Shown here: positions 46,326 to 59,690 of the stretch, piece by piece
How the letters are laid out: each line of letters starts with the position of its first letter
How positions within the stretch are numbered: the first letter of the stretch is position 1
Source: Chinchilla lanigera
Lineage: Eukaryota > Chordata > Mammalia > Rodentia > Chinchillidae
DNA length: 64,000 bases
Direction: 5' to 3'
Assembly: GCF_000276665.1 (NCBI RefSeq)
Contig: NW_004955418.1
Span: 6,908,489 to 6,972,488, forward strand
Made by a program: the position numbers and the translations under genes
The notes under the pieces: generated by a model
Database searches by the model: none
Seen by the model: the letters and a program-made list of their open reading frames with translations, nothing else
What the model was told of the DNA's origin: nothing

Positions 46326-49115
46326 ATGTTTCATTGTATCTTGGGAATTATCTCCTTAAAGGTGATGAATAGATTTGAGGTAGTTATCTGATTTTTTTTC
46401 AAATTAAAGTACTGTACTTTTTCTTTCACTTTTTTTCAGTTTGGGTGGATACCATTTTAAAAAATCACTTTCTCTGTGTACATAAGGAACAGTATTCTCC
46501 CAACATTTAGGTACATCAGTGTTTCTTGGGTTGCAACCTCCCAAGGCATTGCAGGGAGGACACTAGTTTTCTTTGCAGATTTTGAACATAGGAAAGTCTC
46601 TTAAAATCACAATTTAAAAACTAGGATACTAGTAAAGAGGCCTGACTAGTTTCTGAATTACAGTTTAGAGATGGTAATGCATTGTTTTAAATCCTACCAG
46701 ATACTAGTTATAAATTATCATTAAACAAATGTGTATGCCGTGTGGTAAAGAGCTTGCCAAGTTTGTATTTTGTTAAAACTTGAATAACCTTATATGGAAA
46801 CTGTTTGTTTAAAAACTTCATATATAAATTATGTAGTTTTTACTGGAAGATAAAAAATATCACCCACCAATAAATTTTGTGACCTTCAGTTCTTGGACTG
46901 AATAAGCGAATGAATGAGTGTTATTTGGATCTGTGGCCTTCCTGAACCGTACTCAGTTTTTGCAAATGTGAGTGCATTGTGTGTAGTTCATTTATCTCGC
47001 CCCTTTCCACACCATGGGCGGTGGAGAGGAAGCGCACGGGTAAATGGACTCTGGGCTGTCCCCAGCCTGGTCATTCTGTTACATTCACTGCGCATCGCGT
47101 TCTTTTGGCCTGCTATCACTGGTAAAAGGAACATGGCGCACAGGTGTTTAAATTATTTATCATCATAATCGGCCTTTATGTTACACTGCCTTGCCAGGCC
47201 TCTGTTATTCCAGTGCATAATTGATGGTGCTCAGAAGTGGAAAAGTTAGAAAAGCGGAAGTAATGTGACGCAGCCCCTTGGCGAGGCAGTGGGGGCTGCA
47301 CCGGGGCTGAGGGAGAGGCCGCTGCTCCAGCCTGCTGAGGACACCTCACAGAGGCCGGGGCTTCCCCAGCAAGTTACCAGGAGATTTCCCCTTCCTTACT
47401 TTGTGCAAAAAGTGGCAGTCTGGGGGAAAGAGTCAGCACATTAGACTCTTGCAGCTGAGCTGCATTTCTGATCCTCGCTCTTGAGTAGAATTGGCTGGTA
47501 TACATGTAATTTGTCATGAAAAACAAATTTATGATGTTTTTGGGAGAGCAGTTCACTTCAGAAAATGACCATGAGTTTGGGCCTGATAATGATGAAAGCT
47601 GGATGAAATTTTTAAAAAGTAGAAAGCACTTAAAAAATTAAGTCAGTGTAGACTACTGAAAGACTTTGCTCTATTTGTGTGTGCTACTTACTGGAAGTAA
47701 GAAATGGAAAATCTTCTGTATTGTACACAAAAGTGTGCTTGTAATGAGAATGCATTTAGGGCAGATTAAATGCATAGGTAGAAAAATCACTGAATTATGA
47801 GGTGACTTCTAAAATGTAATCTTGGCCAAGTTATTTGGAAAGGATAATTTTTAACATAATTTAAATAAAATATTTTTGGTTACATGAGTAGATGAGGAAA
47901 GTATTTCCAGTGCATTACTTCAACAACCATAATGGACATCTGCGATGGTTGAAAAGTTATATTTCCTTTCTAGAGGATTGTTTATTTAAAATACATTTTC
48001 TCAGTTGTGCATTATAGGCTCCTTTAGGAACAGGGAAAGGATAGGAGCAAGGAATATGTTCTGTGGAAAAAATTTGGTAAGATTTTACACACAGTCAAAG
48101 AAAAAGCTTGTGGAATGATTGGCTTATTTTGTGAAGCATGTGCTTGAGTAATAAAAGATGAAGAGAACAAAGGAGAGGGACAAATGGTGAATAAATGGAG
48201 AATAAATAAGAAAGTAGATGATAGTGTTAGTAAAGGAAAAAAGTAGCGTTGACAGGGTGGGGGATTTGCTAGTCTTGTCATCTACTCTAAATTCTTCCTT
48301 GCTAAAATTGTGAAAGCATACAGTATACAAATAGGTGAAGCGCGCTGGAGGAGAGAAAACATAGATGGAATAAGGGAGTAATGGAGAACAGGTAAACAGA
48401 AAAGAGAAGAACAGAGTCAAACAAAGAGAGATAAAGAGAAAAAAAGACAAAGTCATTAAAGAGAGAAAGAAAGGAGAGAGTGAACAAGATTAGCCGTAGT
48501 TTCTAAAATGCCTGGCCTCGCTTGTATTTCCTTCTCAGCCGGAATTGCTGATGGCCGAGGGCTGTGCCTGTGGCCAACAGTTCCCATCCCAAGCCTCTCC
48601 TGGGCCCGGGCTCAGGGCCTTCTAAAATGGCCGCCTTCTGTGTTTCCCTCAGGACCCAAGCACCTATCTAGTTATGCCAGAGTGGAGGAAAGCAGACACC
48701 TAAGAGATTTAAAATCCACAGGATTCAAATTCATGTATTATCTTGTCAAAGCAGACCTCTACAAAAGGCTTGATACGTTTTTCTTTTTTTTGATAACTTT
48801 ATTTTCCCCATTTTCTTTGTATGGGAAAATTAATATGAAGTGTCAGTTTTTTTTCCTTAAGTTGAAAATGGTCAAAATATTTGTGTTATAGTGCCAATTT
48901 AAGGGGGTTAAATGAATATTTGTCTTTTATTTTTACTAGGAAAATGTACAGGCTTATATCTCTAAATTATACTTCTTTGTATAGAAAAGTAGGTGCACAA
49001 TAAATGTTGTGATAGCAGTTTCTTATTTCACATCCATGTTTTAGGAGATTAACTCTTCTATTTCCACACAAAACTGTAGATTTTGTTTGGTGCCCAGAAA
49101 AATTGTTTATTATGT
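46326..49115. other. Intron DNA with a GC-richer block and a purine tract
   Basis: The block 46910-47400 has CpGs, GCGCATCGCG and a composite ETS/CRE-like site, and no repeat. The block 48340-48490 is purine-rich. Minus-strand frames across the purine tract are composition artefacts. Confidence 0.45.
48340..48490 (+). repeat. Purine-rich (GA/AAAG) low-complexity tract
   Basis: Runs of AGAGAGATAAAGAGAAAAAA type with few pyrimidines over about 150 bases. Confidence 0.85.
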
Positions 49116-49117
49116 GG

Positions 49118-49262
49118 GTATCCATGTGTGTATGTGTGTATAAAAGACATATGTATAAATACACATGTGTATGTACAGTATACATAAATATGTACATACC
49201 TCCATATATGTGTATATATTCCATATATATACACACATGAAAACAACAGCATATATATATAT
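49118..49262. repeat. TG/TA-rich alternating purine-pyrimidine region
   Basis: Imperfect GTATGTGTGTAT, ATACACATGTGTATGTAC and ATATATATATAT segments, with many local inverted repeats. Confidence 0.85.
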
Positions 49263-49267
49263 GAAAA

Positions 49268-49558
49268 ATTTTTTAGACCAGTTTAAGATTCACAGAAAAG
49301 TTGAACAGAAGGTATAGAGGTTTCTTGTGTGTTTCTAATCCACATGACATAGCTTTCTTTATCATTGACATTGCCCACTAGACTGATTCATTCATTACAA
49401 ATGATGAATCTCCACTGATACATCATATTACCCAAGTTCATAGTGTACATTAGATTCACTCTTGGTATTGTGCATTCTATGCATTTGGGAAAATTTATAA
49501 TGATACATACCCACCAATATTACAGCATCATGTGTATTAGTTTCATTGCCCTAAAATG
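49268..49558 (-). mobile_element. L1M-type 3' UTR fragment
   Basis: 'tttagaccagtttaagattc', 'acagaaaagttgaacagaag', 'tcactcttggtattgtgcat' and 'ttagtttcattgccctaaaa' match an old L1 3' untranslated region in antisense order. Confidence 0.7.
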
Positions 49559-50742
49559 CAATATATATGTATATGTATTCCATGTATATAGAGAATCATG
49601 TGTCATATAGTGATAATCAGTTAATGATTTGACAGTAGTCCCATAATACTGTGTTATTTAATGAGTCATAACTGTTTTAGTTCATGTAAATGCATTCTGT
49701 GATATTTGCCCATGCAGAAATCACCAAACAGTTCATTTCTCAGAGCATATTCCTGTTTTTAGGAATACATAACTGTATATGGAAAGGACAGAGCTTAGTG
49801 TATTTTTGAAATATAATTTTATAATTTTCTCCTTGGCTTATTACTTTCAGTATTCAGAATTATATACTAATTATTATTTAATATTTAAAATAACTAAGTA
49901 GAATTTACTAAGTCCTGAAATTTTTGTTGAGTGTAGATTGACATGTAAAACTTTAGTTTTATTGAGATAATAGATACCATGTATGCATATCAATTTTCCA
50001 ACAGTACAGAAGTAGTTGAATTATAAAACTTTCAAAAAATTATCTTTCTTTTCTACCCTCATTCCATTTTCTAGAAGCAAATAATTAAGGCTTTAAGAAA
50101 TCACTTAGAATGCCTACAAATTTTAATTTCAGATAATGGGCTAGTCCTCTTCCACTTATTTTCTTATATGAAGAAAATAAAATAATCATATGAGGTTGCT
50201 TATCCAGCCTTCTTTCTCATGTCCTCCATGTGATTTGATTTTCATATTGTAATCATAATAATCAGAAATGATATTATCTTTCCCAAACCTCAAATATATT
50301 GCCTTTCTTTGTCCTAAGTAAGTCCTTCTCTTTTTACAGGCCTCAAAACAGTGAATGAGTGATGGCTTGACTGGGACTTAGATCTATTTTATTTTGGCTT
50401 CATATTTCATCTTTGAGTTCCATTGTAATTTTGTGTCCAGTTGCCATTACTCATTGTCAGTATAATATTTAGTATTTATCAAAGGTTCTCCTGTACAATA
50501 TGCTGTGAGATTTTTAAATAATGTATAAATTAGCTACTCTTTTAGAACATGAATAGCTTGTAGTCTAACTAGGCAACAAAACAAAACAAAGCAAAACAAA
50601 ACAAAGCAAAATAACACTTTAAAGATTCCATATACCTGGTGGCAAATTTCCATAATGCATGAATTGGGGAAACAGAGAAAGAAATATACTCAATTTAGGC
50701 AAAGTATTTATTTTAGGTACCTTGTTTTGGAGTTTCATTTTA
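49559..50742. other. Intron DNA, nothing certain
   Basis: AT-rich. Contains a (CAAAA)n-like run at 50574-50613. Confidence 0.45.
50574..50613. repeat. (CAAAA)n simple repeat
   Basis: About seven CAAAA or CAAAG units. Confidence 0.88.
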
Positions 50743-50759
50743 TGCAGTAATACATTTTT

Positions 50760-50865
50760 TTTTTTTTTTTTTTTTTGGTTTTTTCCTCCGGTACCGGGAA
50801 CCGAACTCACAACCTTGCGCTTGCCAGGCAGGCGCTTTTGCCGCTGAGCTAAATCCCCAGCCCCT
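50760..50865 (-). mobile_element. ID-type SINE, young subfamily
   Basis: Poly-T, AACC interruption, CCGGTACCGG, full body. Longest clean duplication in the window: TGCAGTAATACATTTTT at 50743-50759 and 50866-50882, identical. Confidence 0.96.
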
Positions 50866-50877
50866 TGCAGTAATACA

Positions 50878-50920
50878 TTTTTGAGCCTAACATTTTGAGA
50901 TGTTTTTGAGCCTAACATTT
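50878..50920. repeat. Short direct duplication next to an ID insertion
   Basis: TTTTTGAGCCTAACATTT at 50878-50895 recurs at 50903-50920. The first copy overlaps the target-site duplication of the ID element. Confidence 0.9.
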
Positions 50921-50994
50921 ACTTTCTAAATTGCTACAACAGGCATAACTTAATAAGCCTACTACTTTATTTTTAAGATTAAAGTTCTCTAGAA

Positions 50995-51215
50995 ACATTT
51001 ATCTGCCAATTGCTAGCTACATAGTCTTAGGTAAGTACTTGAATTTGATCCTCATTTTGCTTACCTGTAAAGTAGGGATGATAACAGTACCTACCTTCCA
51101 GTATTATTTTGTAGATGATACTGAGTCAATATTCATGAAGTGGTTAGTTCTGTGTGTGACATGTAGTAAGACATCAGTAAGCATTATTTTTATTATTGGA
51201 ATGATGGGTAGCTGT
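50995..51215 (+). repeat. MIR/L2-type element
   Basis: 'catagtcttaggtaagtact', 'acctgtaaagtagggatgat', 'aacagtacctaccttccagt' and 'catgtagtaagacatcagta' follow the sense MIR order. Confidence 0.65.
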
Positions 51216-54200
51216 AGACTTAGCACAATTAATGTTGATACTTTATTTCATTCTTCTTGGGTAATGACGTAGTTATGAAATTAAATATTGTATAGTTCTG
51301 ATGATGAAAATAAATATATTTCATAAGTGACAATGAACAGTGTTAATGAATAGGGCTTATCTCTTCTAGCTAAAACACACACATGCACACAAATGTGTGC
51401 AGTTTGTGTAAACACCATTGTGGTTATTGAAAATGAAATTTGTCATCAAATATATAATTCAATAAATGAAACGTTCCACTTAGATGTGTATAAATGTGTC
51501 ACAGTAGATTAGTAGTGCATTGTGACACAGAAGCAGTGGGCTTAACGCTCTTTAACTCCTAACTTGCTCTCACTTCAAGTTATTTTTGGTGTGTGTGGTG
51601 AGTAGGCACTAAGGAAGCCTTGACTTGGATTTTCTTGAGAGTAACTCTGGTAATGCCATTTGCATGCTAACCTTTTCCTCTGTGACAATGTCTCAAGTGA
51701 TAAAGTGGGTAATATTTATTGCCAAATCTATGAGGAGAAAAATGAGTGTTTCTTCCCCATTTGAGGGGAAGAGGAAAGTTGAACTCTCAAATCATCTAGA
51801 TACTCTAGTGTCCCTCTTTAGTATAGTTTTGTATCAATTCCACCAACGTAACTGAAAAATAAAACACGGAAACAAACCATTTCAATGTTATTGTGACAAG
51901 ATGACTGTAAAACTATACACCTTTCACAGAAAAAACAACAGTGAATGAAGTAGCAGGAATCATTACAGCATATTTGATGATACTAAGCAAAATCTTCTAA
52001 TATTAGCCATGAGGAGATACTGATACCTGTAAGGGCAGTTCAGGAGTTAATTCCACAGTTTGGAATTGGGGAGGCAGAATGACCTGGGAATGGTCTGAGA
52101 GTCCATTCTTTTTTGTTCAGGACTCTGTCAGCTGTGATTGTGGAGAAAATGCTGTTAGAAATGTTGAAATGTCTTTCTCTAAAATTAAAAAAAAAATCAA
52201 AACCAAATCCAAATCTCAGGATGTTGAAGGTCCTGGTGAAATAGGCTAAGTTTAATAAGCTTGTTCTTTGAAGTGGTTTATTATAAATGAAACACCAGAG
52301 AGAAGTTTCATAAGGAGAAAGCTCCCAGCAGGAGCTCTGGGAACAACCAGGCTGCTATCTGCCCTGATATATGTAATAATATATATAAAATATTAGTTTT
52401 AATTATTTACAAATTATATATATTTAATATTGATAGTTCTACTTTTTATTAAAGCTATTGTGTACTAGTTGTACACAGTACATTTTTTAATTGGATGAGG
52501 GATTCCATTTCATGCCAGGACATAGGCGCATCAAAGCTTAGCTAGGTAGTGTCAGTGCCTGAGATCCTTCTTCTGTGAGTGATCATCTGTAAGGGTGTGT
52601 TAAACAAGTTCCGGATGCATGAATTTATCTGCACTCTTTAAATAGAGAAAAAATTGGTTTTTACTGTCTCTAGCTGTGGTATTGAGATACCCATTAAACC
52701 TACATATAATCTATATTATAATTTAAGAAAACCAACCTACCTGTGTACCACTGAATTGTACATTTGATTAGAATTTGAAAATGATAGTAACAAGACAGGG
52801 ATTTTTGAGTTGTAATCAATAAGACTAATTTAATTTGGGGGTAGCTGAGGAGAAAGACAGAAATCAAGTACTGTAGTTTGAATTATGGAAAGTGTCACAT
52901 TTAATTTCACAATTGGTTCTGGTGTGTTTGGGGATTTAGAATAATTTTATACCTTAACATTCAATCTTTATTTTACAGTGCATAAGCTAATTTTAGATGA
53001 CTATTCAACCTGCGTCTGCTTGCTGTTATGAAACATTAGCTTTGGAATAATCTGGTAATTCTTACTTAACACCAATTAATAAGGAATTAGAATTATACTG
53101 TTAAATGTGAATGAATTGCTTCACATTGTAACATGTAGTTTATACAAATTAGTATTTAGTCATTGGAAAGATTAAAAAAATGTGTGTTGCCTGGTGATTA
53201 TTTTGTTTCATTTATGTTGGTTCTGTTTTATGTATATACATGGGAAGAAATTGGTTAACTGTGAGCTTCATGTACTTGCAAACTTACTGATAATAGCAAA
53301 AAAGAGAAATGTATGTAAGAGAGTCTGAGCAGACTTGCCAAAATAAGTTTATACCAGTTGGCCAATGAGAATCAAAACAGTACACTAAATTCACTCCGGT
53401 GAGTCAAATACCTAACTGCTCAACAATAATAATATTAGCTCTGTGCAGGATTTTACATACTAATTCCTGCAGTATAAATTTAGAAATTATTTTGGTGGGA
53501 GTTTTCCTTTTCTCCATTGAAAATCTCTCAGCCCTGTCTAGATGTTTAAATTTTGAATTGTGTCTGGGCCAGTGCAATGCATGGCAGATAAAAGTCACAG
53601 AAAACCTATGAGAACAGTAAAATTAACCTGGTAAATATCACTAAAATTATTTTTGAATTGTTTGGCTGAAGCTATATTAATTAGTTGACAAGGTGAATGT
53701 TTATGAGTAAAATACCATCTTTATGAAACTGTATTCTCTTTTGCATAAAGTTCAGAAAGCAAGTTTTAAAGGTAAACAACTAACACTTCACATAGAGCAG
53801 ATACTGATTTTGTTGGCACTATCTCTGTAGAGTATTGTTCCTTATGTGTAAGAACACTCTACTAAAATGAATTAGTGAAGGTCATTTGTAACATCAGTGG
53901 GTTTGTTTTCAATGAGGCTGCCCATTTGATGGTGCTAATCCTATGATTTTACTCGGGAAAACTGTTTCTGCTGCATATAGTCACTGCTAAGTTACTAAAG
54001 TTTATGGAGAGAGTATTTTTAGCTAACAACGTTAGTACAAGTGAAGTGTGGAATTTGGCAAAAGAAAAGAAACACCTGTGCTGGACCACAGGTCCAGAAA
54101 GAGATGGAAAAAACAATCTTTCAACTGAAATTTCAGCCAAAAAAGTGATCACTTTATAGTAAAATTTGTGCTGTCAGCATAATTATTGTTTAGCTCATCG

Positions 54201-55449
54201 TTAAACTTTTAATTCTATTATGTCTGCAGTTAGAATGAAGAATGAAAACTATGAAAATGACATGATGTTCCTGGCTATCTATTTGGGTTGTATTTTTTGG
54301 AGGTGGGAATGCTAAACATTGACTATTGACTTTTGCCTTTATCTCTCTCCCACTTTCACCTATTATGGTAGAATGAATTTCTTGACAAAATTAAGCTGTT
54401 AGTGGTATTATAAAATCTGGTTATGTTGGATTAAGCTCTGCTTCAGAGCTGAGCTCTTTGCATGTTTCTAGAACTAAAAAAAAAAAGGAAAAATCTCATT
54501 TTAAGGATGTGAGTTGGCTGAGGTAGGCAGCATTCCCACTTGTGTATTGGAAAAAATAGTTCCATATTTTTTTGGTTTTATTTTAGTGACGACAGTCTTT
54601 GGGATTTGGGCAGGGGAGGTAAGTTGGAAAAATAACCTTGTTTACAGAAATTAATTTTAAAATTCTGTAAGGCTTTGCCACAAACCTACCTTGTCATTTT
54701 GGGGTGTGGGTGAAAGAATTAGTACAACTTTGGAATCATAAATGATTTTCCTACCTTTCTGATTTATAACATTGGCAAAGTAGTGAAGTACTTTGTTTTG
54801 GTAACTGACTGTCCTTCAAAATGTTTTTGGAAATAATAAGGAAAAATTACAAACGATAAATTACATAGTAGTTACTGTTCACCAGCCTGCCCACCCATTC
54901 ATGCTGTACAGTACTTCATGGAAAGTTATGTTTAATGTCACTTAATGAGTCCTCAGAACTGGTGTGCTCTCAGACACTTTGATGGGCTGTTAAATTTACA
55001 AATGTTCTAGCGCCATAAATTATCCTTAAACATCAGGAAAGAAAAAGAGGAGTTTTTCTATGCATTTCACATGATTGATTTAAACTTCTAAGCCAGGAAG
55101 CTGAAAATAGGTGAGGATTTGTTGCTCTGCTGACATTTTGGAATTTAATCTGAACGCGGTGGCTTTTTGGTTGTACATCAGAGAGAAGCTGGCATGAAAA
55201 CAAATGTAAATGCTTATTAAGTAGCTCTACATGGTGGTGAAGTGAAAGTAACTCTCTGTTAGGTCCATTGTTAAACAACCAAGTCACAGGACCCCAAAAC
55301 TAAAGCTGGCTAGTAGTTGCTCAGAGCAATTAGTTTTAAGCAGCACCAGTGTCCTCTTCGTTCTCCTTCATGTCCTACCGGCTCACTGCTCCCCAGCACA
55401 GCTCTAGAAGAAATGGAAAGATGTGAGCCACAGCTGAAAGGGAACACGG
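51216..55449. other. Intron DNA, nothing recognised
   Basis: About 4.2 kb of AT-rich sequence with no nameable repeat or gene; only short frames. Confidence 0.4.
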
Positions 55450-55715
55450 TGTGGGAGTGAGGAGCACTGCCTTAGGTTTAATCAGTTCTGGGGTCGGATG
55501 ATAACTTCTGAGACTCCCAAATCCATTACTAAGTAAGCTCTGTCCTACTCAGTTTTCCAAGGAATGAAAGGACAATAATAATATTGTCCTGAGAGTGTTG
55601 TTAAAAGTATTGTGTTAGGGAAGAGGTAAATTGAGTTGCAAGGAGCTGCCCCAGCATAGTGGAATAATGGAACCTTCAATAAATGGTCAGTATTATTATT
55701 ATTTTTATATCAGTT
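55450..55715 (+). repeat. MIR element
   Basis: 'actgccttaggtttaatcag', 'tactcagttttccaaggaat', 'gaaaggacaataataatatt' and 'aataaatggtcagtattatt' follow the sense MIR order. Confidence 0.6.
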
Positions 55716-56499
55716 ATACCATTCTAGCATAATCCTTGATCGAATCAGATACTAAACAATATAATGGCATGATAATCATATGGTTAAATCAACTCTAAAC
55801 TTCACATTTTATTCATCTGGGAAGCTTTTTAATACTTATACCAAAATATTCTTGTGTTGGCCGCCACCCAGCAATTAGTTCAAGATATTAGGGGTGAGGC
55901 ACAATATTTTACCAAACATTTCCATCATGATTTTGTGTAGCCAAAGGCTTGTAGTGAAGCAATTGAAATCTCTGTTACTCTGCTATTCCTTATTCTGTGG
56001 CCTGTGTCCTCGTGGCTCATGGTGGCCGTTAAAGCTCTGGTTGTGAGACCTACCTTTTATGCATCAGCATAGAAAAAAGAATGAATAGCATGTCCTTGCC
56101 TCTTATAGATCCCTTATACTAGATTCTACTTATGGCACATTGGCCAGTAATCCATCACCTTGCTAGCAGCGGGGGTAAACAGTGAAACAGTCTTTTTTTG
56201 GGCAGAGATGCATTCATTTACGAATTGGGAGAATGATATAAGGTACATTAGTAGTTCTAGAAACTGAACAGCAAATAAAGGGAACATGAAGTGTAAGAAG
56301 TGGGGATTATTTCCTATCTGCACATCTCTATCTCTGATATCAAATCTCTCTTCTTCATAAAACACAGCTCATTTAAACCAAATTTACATTAATTTGTTCC
56401 TTCTTCCATATTAATATCAACTAAAATCCACCAAAATAGTACCTATGATAGTCTCCTTTCCTCCTTCTTTTTTAATCCCTCATTATTTTATCCATCATA

Positions 56500-56690
56500 A
56501 TTTAATGATGATGATAATTATGTTGTGTAGTTTAACAATCACTTAATCCTCATAATAAACAATAAAGGAGATATCATTCTTATCTTACACGAAACAAAAC
56601 AGAATGGGAAGTAACTCCTTCAAGGTCAGGCAGCTCAGAGGGGTGCAGCCTGGATATTATTCAGGTTTTGCCAGTCCTAAAACATAATCT
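56500..56690 (-). repeat. MIR element
   Basis: 'cacttaatcctcataataaa', 'ggagatatcattcttatctt' and 'aactccttcaaggtcaggca' followed by 'gctcagagg' are antisense MIR text. Confidence 0.65.
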
Positions 56691-57039
56691 CTAAATTACT
56701 CCAAAGCCTCCAACACAAAATTACTGATTTTTATTGACCTTAAATAGCCACCGTTGTTTCAGTTGGATTCTTTTGGTTGACATGACTGAAAAAGGAAGTT
56801 TCAGCATTTTGTTTTCCTTTGTTCTCAAATCAGGAGCCCATCCCAGGTGGGATAAATGATGACCCTTGGGCATAGTGTGGTTCGGCCCTGTTTCCTGGAC
56901 ATGGACCTCTGTCAGAGCCGCTCTGCCTGGAGCTGGAAGCTGGTTTCCAGCCCTGTACCCTCCTCATAGCCTTTTCATGTCTCTTTGTCCTTAATTCTGC
57001 CCTACTGGTCCATCTTCTGCCAGTTATCTTCTGCTAAGC

Positions 57040-57540
57040 CAGTGCAGCCTTCAAAAATAGGAATATGCGTGCATCTTTCTTTTGTTTAAAATCCTGGGAT
57101 TGCTCCATATTTCCTAAAGGATGACATTTTTACTTCCTGGCCCCACCTGTGCATATTGTTTACCGTTGCGGTGCCAGCCATTATTTTCTAGCTATCCCGA
57201 GTTACAAATTACAAAGTTCTTTGATTTCTTACCCTCATTTGCACATGCTGATGAAAGTACGGGTGGTCTTATCCCTTTTCGCCACCTCATTGTTCTTACT
57301 TATGCTCCAGAACTCAGACCATATTAGTTAGTTTATCCATGGACCAGAAGTTTGGCATACAAAGCTATTATTGTACCAGTGATTTTATATTATAATCACT
57401 TGCCCTTCAGTTTCTCCTTTACCCTCTAAGTTAACAACAGGGAAAGTCTAGCTGTGTTTTCTGCCACTCTCCCTTGACCAAGCATGGGGGAGGGAACAAA
57501 TATATGCTCAATAAATATTCAGTGAACAGTACATGCCCTG
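57040..57540 (+). repeat. L2 element, 3' part, sense
   Basis: 'aaaatcctgggattgctcca', 'catttgcacatgctgatgaa', 'tatgctccagaactcagacc' and the tail 'tatgctcaataaatattcag' appear in the order expected for L2. Confidence 0.55.
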
Positions 57541-59470
57541 AAATGATTCATCCTTGGAATACAGTAGAATAAGAATCTTTTTGTATGGTTGTCTTATATT
57601 ACATCCCATTTACCCAATTTAGTGAAAAAGAAAATTTAAACTTCGGTCCCTTGAAAAAGAAAAGGATTATGAAGTCGTGCTGAAAATCGAAGATGCACGT
57701 TAAGTCAGAAAAATGTGCTTTTTAAAACCATCTATTTTAATTGACTTGGTACTTCTTTCATTTGGGAGACTATATGTATAGATTTAGGGTATAAAGAAAT
57801 GAGTTTTAGCTTTTTTCAGTGTGTAACATTCATAAATACATAAATGCACAATTAGTTTATGATAAGTAATGAAGAGTATTTGGTAATTTATGGTACAAAT
57901 ATTGACAGATTGCTGCTAAATCAGTGGTGAAAGTAAATGAAATGTGGCCAGTGCAATTAGGAGTTGCCTGAATGGGGATCTTGTTTTTATTTTTTTTAGA
58001 AAATGAGAGATGCCAAGTGTTAACAAAGATTTTATCAATATTTTTCATTGTTGCAGATTTGTGCAACTTCATTTATAAATGAAAATCAAATGAAGGTTGA
58101 CAGCCCTGAAGTTGTTAGAGGACTTGCAGGGAAAGTGTCTGCGTAAGGCGCACTGCTCTGCCTGTCTGAGAAGCTCAGTGGGGTTTGTGATTGTCAGCCC
58201 ATGGTGCTCATGCCGAGATCCACAGCCATTCAGTGCCCTCAGGCTGATTTCTTTTGGAGATCTATTTACAAATGGAAAATTGGAGGAGTCAGAGTTTTGT
58301 AGCCAGAGGTAGAAACGTGGGCCTTGGCTCTCTGTGATGCTTCTTGGGGAACTGATTAAGCTGTTTTGCTGTTATCCCCTATTTATAGCATACAATTGCA
58401 TGCATGTCTGTGGGTAGAGGGGAGGGTAGTGGTGATGGTGGTTGGAGGACAGTCCAGTTTCTGTAGACTTTGGAAAGGAGCATGATGGAGATTAGAATTG
58501 CCATCTTGTGTCTTAACAGGCTTTGCTTTTTTAACAAATTTTATTTGCCAAGGCTAGTGGGTGCCACACCAAGGTAGAGATACATCATGTAATATATTTC
58601 GTTAACTTTTGATTTCTCCACACTTTTGTATGATGCTTTTGATCCATTCCCTCATTTGACACATCTTTATAAAAGTGCCCCATTGGCATAAGGGATGTTG
58701 GGATTTGAAAGGGATATGGCTGAGCACATCCCTTGAAGAGCAGGTAGGGTGATTTTCATAAGCAAAAATACAAAAGGATGTCTTAATCCTTCTCATATTA
58801 GTGGACACTTTCCAAGTTGTGGGTTTCATTAATTAGGCATTCAGGCATTTTATAACATCTTTGTCAGAGACTCAAGTGGCATGTCATACATTTCCTCTTG
58901 TTGTATGTAGTGGTTTCCTCCAAAATAGCAGATAAAAGTGGTTTTTTTCCTTTCTCATTCTAACTTGGACTCTGAAACTTTGGTGTGCTAAAACTGTCAG
59001 GAAAACAGTGCCTATCCTGTCATCACCAAACCTGACATTTCTGAAGATTATGCCAAATGTATTTTCTGACACATTTCAGTTGATTCAAGCTGAGAGGTAC
59101 TTCTTATCTTTTGATTTGTCAGTCTCCTGGCCTGAGGTATATAGCTACAGTCCCTACGAATCCTGTGACATGCAGAAGCTGAATCACTGTTCTCAAGTTC
59201 TGTCAATTAGTGTTGGGAAATGGAGGGAAAAAAACAGTGCAAGAGAATGTCACAAGTTCATTTAATGAATTTTGTCTAAAATGAATTTCGTGCTCACACA
59301 TTTTCTTACCAACATAAAGTAACTGGAATATGTCAAGAATTTGTTATTGAATTAGCACTGAAAGCCTCAAATTTTCCTTCTTGGGCCTTGCTTGTTAAAA
59401 AAAAAATAGGAGAATTGCAATCAGGACTAAATACACAATCTTTGGATTGCATCTATGTTATGCACATAAT
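57541..59470. other. Intron DNA, nothing recognised
   Basis: AT-rich with a less AT-rich unique part at 58090-58340. No gene. Confidence 0.4.
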
Positions 59471-59474
59471 GATA

Positions 59475-59545
59475 TTGTGGCTGGAATGGGCTTGGCATAT
59501 AGTAGGGGCTCAGCAAATCTTTGTTTAATAAAATGAATACAAGAT
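59475..59545 (+). repeat. L2 3'-end relic
   Basis: 'gcttggcatatagtaggggc' followed by 'tcagcaaatctttgttta' is the L2 tail in sense. Confidence 0.6.
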
Positions 59546-59592
59546 TGTAGATAGCATACTATCTTTTACTCTCTTCTCAAAATTCATAAATA

Positions 59593-59678
59593 GCTGGGGA
59601 TATAGCTCAGCTGCATAAGCACCTGCCTGGCAAGGGCAAGGTCGTGAGTTTGATTCCCGGTACCAAAAAAAAAAAAAA
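59593..59678 (+). mobile_element. ID-type SINE, older subfamily
   Basis: AGCTGGGGATATAGCTCAGC head, CCTGCCTGGCAAGGGCAAGG body, end CCCGGTACC followed directly by A's. Duplication AATTCAYAAATA at 59581-59592 and 59679-59690. Confidence 0.94.
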
Positions 59679-59690
59679 AATTCACAAATA

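Noticed and set aside
48124..48487. Minus-strand membrane-protein-like frames of 61-110 codons
   Set aside because: Phe/Leu/Ser-rich composition comes from a purine tract on the + strand; no start context or family motif.
48967..49252. Minus-strand Tyr/His/Ile-rich frames of 64-89 codons
   Set aside because: Produced by the TG/TA simple repeat.
50619..50918. 99-codon minus frame
   Set aside because: Translates the ID SINE at 50760-50865 and its tail.
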